A program made the position numbers and the translations under genes. Below are positions 34,601-46,400 of a DNA stretch of 64,000 nucleotides, in pieces; positions within the stretch are counted from its first letter, which is position 1; each line of letters begins with the position of its first letter. The stretch comes from Ramazzottius varieornatus (taxonomy: Eukaryota; Tardigrada; Eutardigrada; Parachela; Ramazzottiidae), in NCBI GenBank assembly GCA_001949185.1, contig BDGG01000010.1:1373773-1437772 (forward strand), in the 5' to 3' direction. The notes under the pieces are model-generated. The model had not been told where the DNA came from, ran no database searches, and saw only the letters and a list, made by a program, of their open reading frames with translations.

Positions 34601-36781
34601 AAAATAAATAAGATTATCGCTCAGAGCGTCTTTCAATATACACCACAATGGCTGCTTATCGTATTTCCGGTGGTTATTGGCGTGTTTCCATCATAACCGA
34701 TTGTCGACTCGTTATTGCGCCAATGGAATAGAAACTAGCCCAAAGCACACAACGCTATCGCCTCTTGGTAATCGACAAAAACACTTTCGCGAAGGTTTTG
34801 ATTACAGAGAGTAGGCTAATTGTGGGAAAGTTTGTCTAGCGAGGGAAAGTTGTGAGGAAGTTGAGCTGTAAGTGGCATTAAGGGTGCTCCAAACGCGCCA
34901 GCCAAGTTAAAACACTTGCCACGAGAGCTTGATGCAGCTTTCAGCCGCAAATCTCTTGTAGTGTTCCCGTTCAAGGTTACTGTAACTGTTGCATCTGTCT
35001 CAGCTAGCTTGCAAGCCGTAATAATAACGCAAACGTATGCACGTCATATGATAAACAAACGGTGCATATCATTTTTGCGACTGGTCTTCCTTCATCAGAC
35101 TCTGAGGACCAACTGCCGACTGGCCGCTCTTGAGTCGCCCACCCAACGGCCCGTCTCTTTCTTCGTGTTGGTGATTGATGCAGCACATTCCTCAAGGTAC
35201 AAAATCAACAAGCTTGTCTCCACATGGAATGACCTTCTCTTTGGTTTTTTCAAACAACATTGGTGCGTCTCTAGGCTTTATGCTCAAGCCGCAAAGCACA
35301 GACTCTTGAAGGCGTGCTGCAGTGATGTAACCGCCAGTGAATGAGTGACGCAACGCATGACTTTGACTTCCTGGAGAAGGAAACCCTCTTTCTCACCCAT
35401 CCCCTTGTACCCACACCCGTCATGCTTCACTTTGTACTTTGGACTTTGTGGGTTTCCAAAATCAATCTACGAGTTTCTTACCTGGCAATAGTCGGTACTT
35501 GCGCAGCTGCCGGAGTTCCAGCGGGTTGCACTCCTTGGGTGTTAACAAAATTCCCTGTCGGCTGTTGTCGAGCTTGAGGCACCGCTTGCCGTTTCCGTAA
35601 AAGACGAGTTGCTCTGTCCAGATCGGCCACCGGAGCAGTCACAGATACTAAGACAAAATTGAAAGTAAACACCGCGTTCAAAATTCTCCCTCAACGGAAA
35701 ACTCAGTTGTTGACGTCAGGACGATTACTGTAAACCAATAAGTTACCGTAGAAAAAAAAGCCCTAGATTTCGCGCATGCAATTAGTATCAACTGGACCAG
35801 ATTGACTGAGCGGATAAACATTCTGATAAATAATTTTTGATCATGATATAATATTTTTAGACTGAGGAAATTATGTGAAATTCACACGCACGCTGCCACT
35901 TGTCGGTGAACATGCAGTCAAAAAAGGGCATGGTCCATATGGCCGGTAGTTCAACAGGTGGCCCGAAGAAATTGATAGTCTCCACGCCGCTGTTGTCTTT
36001 GAGGACCTTCAGTTCCAACAGAGCAGGCTGCGGCAGTTCCACCGAGGTCCTGTCCGACAACCAAGCCGCGTACCACGGATCGGGCGTAATGTGTCTCATC
36101 TCGTCGTTATACGCGAAACTGGGGTCAGAACCCAGGTCGATGGCGAAGAGCATTTGCGACGTGTTGAAGCGCTTAAAGGCGTATGGACCAAAAAGAGGCA
36201 AGGTGGAAGAGGTGTTGCCGTTGCCGTACCAATTAGTCTGCAGCATATCCTTGGCGAAGACGATCTTACTGCCCATCACTTTGTCGTCGGATGAGGACAA
36301 GGTGGCTAGTGTCGAGTAAAAGTAGTATCCCATGTCGGGTTCGTCATCTAAATCGGCTTGCTGGGAGATGTAACTGTAAAAGATTGCACGATTCACCGCG
36401 ATCTTCTGAGCTTCGTACATGGACGCGCGAAACTCGGGAATAGGCCCTTGTGGATCGAAGGGTAACGGTAGATCCGAAATCGAATTTCTTGGAAGAACCT
36501 AGGATGAATTTGAAATTATTCGAACTACCGCATATCGAAGACGATCATCGTTTCACAACTGAATATTATCTGGCTCTAGCTGGAGAACACACGACAGCCA
36601 AACGAAAGGGGGGGACCCTTACCTTCTCGTTGTTGGGGACAGAGGAACATCGTTGTGACGCCCTTCTTGCCACAGAATCCATTTTAGTCCGTACATCGTC
36701 TATACTGTCCTGATGAGATAACTGGGAAAACAACAAAATAATATAACTGGAGATAAATAAAATCTTCCCGTCGGGCAACAT
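28632..36781 (-). CDS. Double Cache/EGF-like ectodomain protein (GPR158-like), no 7TM
   Basis: Fourteen exons with fully compatible phases give 1508 residues: 36781-36623, 36498-35892, 35647-35482, 33658-33538, 33212-33183, 33093-32952, 32799-32397, 32335-31449, 31138-31053, 30977-30918, 30840-30795, 30631-30556, 30479-30368, 30263-28632. A signal peptide (residues 1-24) precedes two copies of one module. Module 1 has TMPFFDCMFTDKW, KIDINQC and GGYQCVCKAGF; module 2 has GPYYDCFYLDKFFWF, QIDVNQC and GGYKCVCKEGF. This Cache plus single EGF-like layout resembles the orphan class C receptors GPR158/GPR179 and fly Smog. A Pro/Gln linker (about 410-690) separates the modules. An Asn/Pro/Thr-rich tail of over 450 residues ends in a 17-residue hydrophobic stretch, fitting a GPI signal or tail anchor. 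No seven-helix region exists. Family assignment is inference; the duplication is seen directly. Confidence 0.8.
29260..29331 (-). repeat. 12-bp tandem repeat coding Phe-Asn-Pro-Thr
   Basis: Six head-to-tail 12-bp units (TTGAATGTCGGG on the plus strand, with minor variants) fall inside the last exon of the Cache/EGF gene. On the minus strand they encode FNPT repeats of the low-complexity stalk. Repeat number is probably variable. Confidence 0.85.
33747..33806. repeat. Hairpin repeat family A, copy 2
   Basis: CTCACACCTGCATACA pairs with TGTATGCAGGTGCGTGAG across 60 bp, inside the long intron 3 of the Cache/EGF gene (33659-35481). The interior resembles copy 1 at 13629-13686. Confidence 0.75.
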
Positions 36782-37241
36782 GGTATTCCGGGAGCTCGGC
36801 AGACGCCGCATCCTCATGGAGGAACCGGCGCTTGCAACTCAGTCGGGGCTTGGTTCTTCCCTTCAGATGATGAATATGCAAAGTTATCAGACAAGGCGAT
36901 TAGTGGTCAACCGATTATTGTAATTGAAGAAGAGGTCAAACGTTCCCAATACGTCATGTGAGAAGAAGCGAGAGGGAAAGGCCCATACGAACGGCGCGTT
37001 GTGCACGTCGATCTGTCTTGCGATGGCAGACACCAGAAAACACCCACGATTAAGCTCTCAAGTACCTTTCTTGCATCTCCTGTAACACAGATGTGGCCAG
37101 CAGGTACTCTAGCTGTTACAGATTGTGTGGCCGCTATGCAAAAAACAACAGAGAGAAAGACCTGCTCAAACTATCCGGTGTGCACGTCTATTCTTCAAGC
37201 CGGATTTTCCAGCGTTGAAACATCACAGCTCGCGCTTCACT
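36782..37241. other. Spacer upstream of the Cache/EGF gene
   Basis: It contains the probable promoter of the Cache/EGF gene. An in-frame ATG at 36817 offers a 12-residue longer start, but 36781 gives the better signal peptide. No other gene is seen. Confidence 0.45.
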
Positions 37242-37617
37242 TCACATGGGTCCGCCCCAGCAGCAGCCGGTATGCGGACCTGTACCAGCCTCGGGTACCC
37301 ACTGGCTAGTTGCGTGTTGGCGCCTCTCGCGAGGGACGCTAATAGCAACTTGTACAAACACCTGCATGGTCATGAGTAAGACCGTCATGCAAAGACGCGA
37401 GTGAAGGTACAACATCGCTTACCGGAGGAACATAAGCTGGTTTTTTCTCCTCCATCCTGTAAACTGCTTTGCTCAACGACTGTATCGATGCTGTAATCGC
37501 ATCGCTTTGCCGATGTTTGTCAACAGAGGAACTGGTTCCCCGCTTTTCGGACAGCGGTCCTCGGCGAGCCACAGTAAACTCTGAGCGTCTTTTCCTTAAC
37601 GTCTCCTGCGAACACAT
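37242..37617 (-). CDS. Small two-exon unknown gene
   Basis: Exon 1 (37617-37423) and exon 2 (37361-37242) join in phase 0 through a clean GT-AG intron to give 104 residues. The N-terminal half is basic and helical (ETLRKRRSEFTVARRG, then SIQSLSKAVYRMEEKK). The second half ends GCCWGGPM. There is no signal peptide, membrane segment or known domain. It lies between the Cache/EGF gene and DNALI1, all on the minus strand. It could be a real small protein or the 5' part of a longer transcript. Confidence 0.4.
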
Positions 37618-38764
37618 CACGATCGTAAACTAGACTAGCCGGAAGTCATGTGTATACTGTATTTAATGAAGAATAGCCGTTCAAAATAATAAAGTTAGAC
37701 GAAAGTCTTGTTTTGATTTTGAGAAAAATTCGTGAGAAGGTTTGACGAATCTTGTGGTGATCTTCTGAATCTGCACAAGTGTTTTTTTCGAAAATTAAGG
37801 ATATATTTGCTGTTCCACTACACCCGGTACGTGCATTGGGGAACTACGGTTGGCGGTGTTACTCTACCAAGTTGCAACACGCTATGCAAATTCTTACGTG
37901 CATCGCTCTCAAGGTGGACAATAGGACGGAGGAGACATTTGTGGTCGTACAAAGGACCGCCGTTTTTCCAACAATGGTGGAACGTTGGAACCCACTGTAC
38001 ATAACGTCTTAGCGGAAGTTATTCTGGTCTTAAAATGGCTGACTCTCTCGATGGCTAATTGGCCGTCCATCGTCATTCCACAGTGGCTGTCGTAACTCCA
38101 CATCCGTCACCAGCAACCGAGCGACATTCAAACCGGCTGGCAAAGACATGAGGTCTTTCTGACCAAACAGTGGACAAACTTGCGTAGCATGCACAGAAAA
38201 AACATTCCGAGAGATTCCGAAGAGTTTGTACAAGAGCTCGCCAGCAAAAACACAAACACACCCCTCACCTACAATGCTTCTCCCATGAACAGAATGGTCT
38301 CGTTCTCGTGATCAAATTTGGTTGCTTTATTGTGTCCGCGTGAGCTCACTGCAACTGCAGTAATGTGTCCGAACCTGCAAACCAAATTTGCTTACGGGAA
38401 AGCAAGCACTTTCTTCATTGTAAACGCAACCGATCGCTAAGGATAACTCTTCATGCGAACTGCGATGGTATAGCGTAGACAACAGTACCATCCGTTATAC
38501 TCCCAATACTGGACACAGGAACAGAAAGCGAGACAGCTAACCTGAGCCGGGACAGAAACAACGAAACCGCCACCACAGAGAAAACACGACGGTGTTCTCC
38601 CATCACATCACAAGGAAGAGACATGCCAAAGAGCCCCAATGTACTGTAACATTCGAATTATCACCCGATAGACAGTAAAAGCAAGATATCTAGGTAAAGG
38701 CTTCTGAAGTCGATTAAAATGCCGTTCGAGGGATCCACAGGGGCCGATAAAGTACCTGCGGCCG
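37618..38764. other. Spacer of 1.1 kb without a recognisable gene
   Basis: Short open frames only. It contains the 3' side of DNALI1 and the probable promoter of the small gene at 37242-37617, both on the minus strand. A CCGGAAGT motif lies at about 37631, immediately 5' of that gene's start codon. Confidence 0.45.
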
Positions 38765-40146
38765 TTACTTCTTGGGTTCTTCGGCCTTTCCGCCGCTATG
38801 GACCGACGTCTTCGATGCGTCTTTCTGATCTTGTTTCGACTCTGACTTCTCCAGGTCATCTTCGCCTTTGGCAGGAGGAACAGCGATAGGAAGACCATCG
38901 CCCAGACCACTTCCCGTGTTGAACACGAGCGTTCGCTGTACTATTATGTTGTCAAGAACCGTCTGAAAAAACAAAAGCCTCGGTGTCGCCCTCGTAACCA
39001 CAAGCAAGTCTGCCATCTGCTGAGCACATTAACCGTTTAAAGTGCCCACTTACCGCGAGCTGTTGGTTAGTCCGTATCACTGCCGCCATCTCATCCCGCT
39101 TCCGTTCGGTATCCGCTTCTCGCAGCTCCTGGTTCTTGGCGTCTAGCTCTATAAACTTTGTCTTCCATTCTGTCAGCTGGTTCTGAAGGTCCTGATTCTT
39201 GTCAGCAAAGTTTGTCATCTATTGGAAAGTAAAAAGACCACCCATCTATTTCGATGCTGTAGTATGGATGGTTCAATGAAGTACAACATACCTGGCGCGA
39301 GCACTCGTTCTTGCCTTGGTCTCCCAATAGTACCTTCCGCATTCCGTAAGCCATGCTGCTTTCGAACAGAGTCTGATAGGCAGCAATGGTCATCCGAATC
39401 TCATCCCGTACTCGTAACAGCATCAGCCCTCGTTCTGCGCATTCTAGCGTGGCCTGCCTTATTAGCTCGTCTGCAATAAAAGAACTCCGTCATAAGGTAC
39501 TGTGCAATAGATTGAATGGAACATCAATAGCTACGCAAAAGCGGCGCACCAAAGGCTTGTGAATACAGTTCCCTCCGAGAAGGATCGATTCCGGTCTCTT
39601 TGGCTTTCTGCTGCTCTAACCTGACGTCCAGTTTCTCCTGTAAACTGAGAACGTCCATCCGGGTTGCAGGAATACGGGAGACCTTTTGCATATAGTGATT
39701 TCCGTTGTCGACCCATAACCTAAGAAATAAGAATGTTATAACATAGACTGTGAACAAGTCGCCCTTAACCGGAAGTTATTAGAAACGACTGCACTGTACC
39801 TTGGAGGGAGGATATAATCCAAGATATCTTCAGCGGAAGTTATATCCACCAAAGCTGGGTTTTTGGGCTCCTTCTTATCTCCCCTGGGAACATCAGGTAG
39901 AATAATGCTGAGTTCTTCATGTTCTAGTAAGCCTGCTTCGCTCTTTAGCTTCTTCCTCTAAACCACACAATCATCGTCAATGCAGACCCACAATTCATCA
40001 ACCAGTATAAAGGTGATCCCGAATGATGATGAACACTCACTCACGGGTGTCGCCGGCTTGAACTTCTGCGTTATAATCTTGGGATTATCGTGCTTGACCA
40101 AGTGATCGTGACTAGCCGGTCCGCCATACCTCTCTGACCCTTCCAT
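38765..40146 (-). CDS. DNALI1: Axonemal dynein light intermediate chain (DNALI1/p28)
   Basis: Six exons (40146-40045, 39957-39800, 39719-39550, 39470-39292, 39218-39054, 38962-38765) give 323 residues. It is the p28 light chain of inner-arm axonemal dyneins, needed for beating of cilia or sperm flagella. The family core is plain: ILDYILPPR, LWVDNGNHYMQKVS, TRMDVLSLQEKLD, ETGIDPSRRELYSQAF, then RGLMLLRVRDEIRMTIAAYQ and the coiled coil ending TNQQLA. Human DNALI1 stops soon after that point. Here the last exon adds about 65 residues, acidic and Lys-rich, ending AEEPKK, a lineage-specific tail. The presence of this gene implies motile axonemes. TDRD9 ends 270 bp upstream on the same strand. Confidence 0.95.
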
Positions 40147-40415
40147 CAGATACTTTGCAGATATTCAACGAGAGGTCATTCGAACTTGAATCGCGTCAAC
40201 CATGGGTACATCCAAACTTTCTATTACTTCATATAAAACTAAATCGCTGAAATGTCGTCTGGGAAACGAACCGCTCTAAGGCATGAGACATTTTTGGTAA
40301 AACTAAAATCACAAGGTTTGGAAGACGTAAGGAGAAGGCAAGGAGCAAAAAATAATTATTAGTTTCGAAGTATCAAATAGATCGCCACGAAAAGTTTTAC
40401 TGAACGAAGGAGCTC

Positions 40416-43400
40416 CTACTTCTGCTTTTCCAACAGTTTCTCAGCCGCTTTGTGCAGCGCCGATTGCATGTGATGCAGAACATCCAGGCGGTTCGCCAGG
40501 TACGTCCCGCAGATCGGACATTCCTTGTCGACTCTGTCTTCCAGCTTGACACGCGAATCGTATGTGAACCTATTGACCAAACACTGCACTGTATATCGTT
40601 GTATCACGAGTTCGCACTGATGCGGGGTATGAAAGTCACATTTACTAATGTTGATTGAGATGAATGATTTGAACCAGATTTTTACCTCAAGTGACGCATA
40701 TTTCCATTGTGATTAGCTGGAAGTGCAAGCCACTTGGGAAAACGATCTGGTTCGAATCATTCTCCCACGTCCCAACTATAAATTCGAAAAGTCTTACCGA
40801 ACAGAGTCCAGATAGAGCTTCCAGCTCTTTTCGCGCTTCCTGTCCTCCTGTCGGGTCTTCTCGAAGTTCGGCAGCTTGCTCAGGTAGATGGGCTGAAGGA
40901 AGACATCGCCTTCTTCGGACTGGCTGCTCTGGAAAGGTTTAGACTTGACGTCCCACTGGTAGCCGGTAGCGAATTGTCTTGTGGCAAAGTCTGCGCAGGT
41001 CTTCCGTGGACGAAATAATATTCTACGACAAAATAATTCACCAAAAACCAAACTCCTGTCACTTGTAAAGACTGGATGGCAGCTCTCACTCAAAAAGACT
41101 ATTCTTGCAGCAAGTCTGTAAGAAGGCTCGTTCCTTCACGACGTCTGCGTCGAGCATTCTTCCCCTCTGACCAAACTGGATCTTCCGAAGGACGCTGTTG
41201 ATCATGATTCGCAAGTCATCAATCTACAAGGCAAAAACGAAAACCATAGTTGTTTACAATTCGGTGAAGCCGTGAAAATTCAGGTGTCTTACAGCTTCAA
41301 CGTCGACCGGTGTCAGCGCGGTGTCGAACTGGACACGCATGTCGTGATCAGGATACAGCGACAGGGCTTTTTTCCCATCGTCAGATGGTGCGAACCCAAT
41401 GCCGGCCACTGCGCCCGTGTATCCGGTTGTGCTCAGCCTTTTGTCATTCCTGACAAGAACTTCATCACCGTAATAGAACAGAAGGTGAACCCATACAGCA
41501 CTTCTCAGCCCACAAGGAAAGCTTACTTGAGTTCGACACATGGTGCGAACAAAGCCACCAGGATGCCGAGCAGGCCGGGCTGACGAGGAAGTAGTGTAGA
41601 GTTGCGCAGAGTAATCGTGTCTGGTTTCTTCTCAGCTTGCTCCACACTGGATGCAACTAAGATCCTCTGAATAAAGTCAGTAGCTTCGGGACGTCCATCG
41701 AGAACTCGGTGGTTGACGCTGTCGATCGAGCACCGAACATTGCTAGAAGGAAAGAACCAAAACCATAGTCAAGTACAGAAACGGCAAATATTGAGAAGAC
41801 GATACCAGGAGCTCAACTGCTGCAGCGGAGAATGAAAACGGGCAGTGATAGGCGAGTAAGGACCTTGGACGAGTTCGCTCTGCAAATTGAAGACAGAAAT
41901 AAGTACTGGCAAACGTCGAGTAAAGTGAGCAAAATTATGTAAGGAAATTAAGACATGCCTTCTTTGTGGCCCGTTGAAGCTCACTTGGCACTGTTACATA
42001 GACTCTGGCCGGTCCATCGGTCAGTCTACTGAACTCGTTGGTGTGGCAGCTCTCGGAAAGGTACGACTCCTTGACGAAGCTGGCAAACCCTAACTTGACC
42101 AGTTCTTCGTTCAAGTTGACATTCGCATACCCGATGCTGGGTTCTGTTACGAAGAGGGTTCCGTAGACTACCGAGTTCACCACTGAGTACACCTGGTAAA
42201 AACGACAGCAGTATATTGGGAATTCTACAGAGTACCATGTTCTACACATGGGGGCTGGGCAGACGAAGCGTACAAGTTCGCCATCCTCGAGTGGCGCACT
42301 CTTCCGGCCAACAGCAATAAAGACGTGTGCTACTTGAGATAACAATCAGGCGCTATAACGAGCTTGTACAGTACGTTTTCGCTTGTCCAACTTCCACATA
42401 TCTGGTATCTCAACGCAGTGAGTAAACAGTGGTACAGTGACTTGCCTCCATCTCAATCCGGCCAATGGCGTTGTTGGCACTGGTCGCAGCTCCGAGCCAG
42501 CTGATGAAAGCTGCCACATCGCGCTCCATGACTTCTCGAATGTGGATTCCAGCCAGTCGGAACTCGAACACCTGCGCAGGGCAGCTGGCGATGAATGGCG
42601 GGATGGTACGAATACCCCGCCGTTCGGAGACCTCATCCAAGTACTCTCCACTATCCACACAGAAGACCTGTAAAAAAGTATAATTATGACTTTCTGTACA
42701 GACTTTACGGCCAAACACTGCGAGAAGATAGAACGTGAAGCGCAAGCTGAGCTTACTCTGAACAAAGAACCGTCGTATTGGGAGGCACCTTGACGCTGGA
42801 TGATCTGGACTCTCTCCAGCCGTTTTAGCTCTCTGTGGTAGGCGACAGCGTAGTCACCAGGTGTAGGATTCGGCAAGTAATGATCCTACGAAACAAAATA
42901 GATTCAAATGATGCCCAAAACAGAAAGAAATTCACTTCGTCGAAGTTAGGTTGGTCATTCGATTTTACCTTTGAAACAAGGTAGTACTCCTGCAATTTTC
43001 GTCGTAGAAGAAGCCTCAAATCAGCATTGCTCTTCAAACGCAACGATATCCGGTCAGTGGTGGCAATCTGCAACCAGAAATCAGTAGTCACAGTGTTATG
43101 AGTGAGTAGGACCAACGAGAAAATACGAGAAAAAATCAGAGAAGGAATTGAAATCCATTCCCACCTGAAACAGTTTCTTACGTTTTCAATGGCGACGTCA
43201 ACTCTTTGTCCATCGCACTTCTGGACTTCCGGGAGACCTGTGGCCAGTGGAATGACTGGAGTCCGACGATCCCGGGCTTTCGCCAGGCTGGAAAAGCAAA
43301 AAAACCCATCCGATTATTCACTGAAAAAATTAACTTAGATTGCCCAGTGATGCTCGCACATACAAGAACTGCCGGATATCACGGGTCTGTTTCCACTCAG

Positions 43401-46400
43401 CAGTCCGCTTGTCAATCTCATTCAGATATTGGGCCGGAGGAACAAGGAACATCAAGGCTGGGCGCTGACCGAAGGACCTCGCGGAACGCAAGGCCAGGTG
43501 AACGCCGATAGCAGCTCCGTATGCAGAGAAAGAAGACAAAGTGTGGCGGTTGAAAGTTACGTAAGCCCTAGAGCAGAAAGAAGACCACATGGACACTGAT
43601 GTCTTCACAGCAAGAACTGGGAGCTGGGTGAACAAAACGTATAAAACGTAAAAATCGTTAGTCGAAGTGGCGCACGCTTCTAGCCAGTAACGATGAAATA
43701 ACTAAAGTATGAAATAACAATGCGCCACTTGAAACAGCAATCTCGTGCGTTTTGTTTGCCCAGCTCCCAATTACAGTGCCAATATGAGTATTAAGTTAGC
43801 TGATTTACTTGCTTGTTACTTACTTGTCATCCAGGTACGTGATTTCCGGTGGGAGCTCATGGTTCCAGGTGAGTGGGTCGACGATCTTCATCAGCTGAGC
43901 ATCGTAGAGGGGACCATAATTAGGAGGCAAGTGCGTGAACTGCAAGAGAAATATCACTGGTAACTTTTAATCTGATAAGTTCGTAATGATATCTCTCACA
44001 GTCAAACTATCACCACGAGAAAAATAAGGAAATCGTCATGAAAAATTGGCAAACACTTACGTTCAAAGACAGCTGTGGATCGGTATACGGGATTTCCTCC
44101 GTAACAATGCGCGAGTCGATGCGATCTTGAACGAAAAAGCTGGGATAGAAGCTTGCCGCCATGACGAGCTAGAAAAGATCGTGAACATTGAATTCAACTC
44201 GGTGAGCGATCACTATTTTAGCCCAATTAGAAGCACTTCCGGCTCCCTACCCGAAGAATGTCCGCACGTTCCGCTGCTTTGCCGTACAGGACCGCTCCAT
44301 CTACCTTCCGGTCGTACATGCCCATCTTCTCTAGACGGTCCTGGAGTTCATCCCGCAGATACTTCATCTGCAAGAAACCGAAATGAAGAATTCAGGTCAA
44401 AAGTTGATACGAAGATTGGTGAATATTGTGATTATGTACCTCGTGCAGTCCGCCGTAACTCAACTGGTTATTCCTGCACCACTGCTCTTCGTCGACCTTA
44501 CGGAAGGTCCCAGCTTTAGCGGCTGCATCGTAAAGGTCCCACGCAGTCAGGACAGCCAGGTTGTCGCAACCAAGCTCAGCACGGTACTTGACCCGCTTCT
44601 CCAGCCAGAAGCGCATGTCGAGGTTGTCCACGCTCTGGAAGATCTTCCGGACACTCAGGCCGGCCGCTGGAAAGTAAAACAAGATTCGTTGGTAGTGGAA
44701 TTTCCATTGCTTGTCTGCTGAAGGAAGCTCACCAAGATTGATGCCGTCGTTCAGCACCCCGAACACGTACGAGTAGACGATCAAGCGGCCAAGGTTGATG
44801 CTGATCGGCAAGCCCTCCAGAATTCGTCCGATTTGGGTCAGCTCCCCATTGTCCACGCAGATGGCACCATCTATCTTCAAGCTAAGAGCGCCGACCTAAA
44901 CAGACCAAAACCCTTCTATCAACCTATTCAGGAGCCTATAAGACTATGCAAAATATTCTTATACTCCTTACTTCTTTCAGTTGCAAAATGCCCAAGTCGA
45001 CTTTTCTTCTGGTTGGTGGATCGAGCAGCAAGGAGAACAAGTCATGAGGTTTCCATACACGTGGCAAGTTCAGGACTTTCACATGGAGAATCGAGTAGTG
45101 GATGGGAGCGACCTGTAAAATACACACTGTCAACATCCTCATAGAAAAATCAATGTTTTATGGACATTATAACCAAGCTGACTCACGGTGATATCAGGCA
45201 GTTCATGGTCGAGAAGGTCCTTGTAGAACCTTCGAGGAACCATGCAAAAGTACTCGCCCTTCTGGACACGACCAGTGCGACCCTTCCTCTGCGTCATATT
45301 GGCCTTCGCCGTCCACTGCGCAGCGAGTCGAGGAAGATCCAGCATCGGGTCGACGACGAGACGCTTGGTCAGCGCAAAGTCCAACACTTAGATCAAGAAA
45401 AACAGTTTTATCGTCCAGTCTCGCCAAGCTAATGCAAAAGAAATCAAGGTATGAGCCGCTCTCATACGCACCATATTCGATGTAGGGTATAGTGATGGAG
45501 CTCTCGGCGATGTTTGTGGACAATATGATTCGGAAGACATCAGGAGACGGTGTATGCATGACTTCATCTTGTATTTCATAGCTGAGGTTGGAATGGAGCA
45601 CCAAAACCTCCCAGTTCATAATTCTAAAACAAAATTATGCAGAAAGTGATACTACTGTAATGAGGGAATTTGCAAACGAGTTAAAGCTACGTACCCGTGC
45701 TTCGCGGTCCCATCTTCCAGAAGCTGTCGAAAATCTTGGATATCAGCCCAACCTGAAGCAGAACCAATAGCAATACTAGTGCCAAAGGTATTTTTCTCCA
45801 TGCCTTATTTAAATAAATTTTATGATTATCTTCATGAAACGTTCGAGTGGGGAAACCAGACATATGGAACGAGAAACTCACCTGGCAAAAACACGAGGAC
45901 TGATCCGAGACTACGGTACTCTTCCGGCGGTCTAGATTCACGCGCGTCCATTCTGTCGATTCTGAAACTATGAGGTGACTTGTTACACTGTAGACATCAA
46001 CAGTAACTTAACGACGCACCGAGAAATGGGACATCGTCAGACAATTTGAACCAGATCGCTTTCCCAAGTCGCGCACATCTTCAGCCAAAAGCAAGGAAAA
46101 AATGCGCCACTTGAGATAAGAATTTGGGTCAGTCCATTTGCCCACTTTTCAAATGCTCTGGACGAAAAACCAACAATGGAAGATGCTCCGCACACCACCG
46201 AAAACTACCATTGTCTCTGCACACCACCTCTCACCACCGTAGTCTCCTAATACCACCTTTTCACCACCGTTTGTCTGGACGTACCACCTTTCGTTCACCA
46301 CCGTTAATTAAGTAGAATTTAGAATCTCTGTGCACCACTCTTGTCCGGAGACAGCGTCTTTCGCAAGCAAAGAACTGCGGAGCTGGTTCTTTGACTGTTT

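Noticed and set aside
34348-35195. Minus-strand open frames between exons 3 and 4 of the Cache/EGF gene as extra exons
   Set aside because: Exon 3 (phase 2 end) joins exon 4 directly in frame, and none of these frames resembles the module or has suitable splice sites.
40663-40761. GGTTCGAATC-like sequence suggesting a tRNA T-loop
   Set aside because: It is one arm of a perfect hairpin belonging to MITE family B; no cloverleaf can be drawn.
46191-46304. CRISPR-like array
   Set aside because: Blocks are irregular, spacers are unequal and the host is a eukaryote; it is a degenerate simple repeat in an intron.
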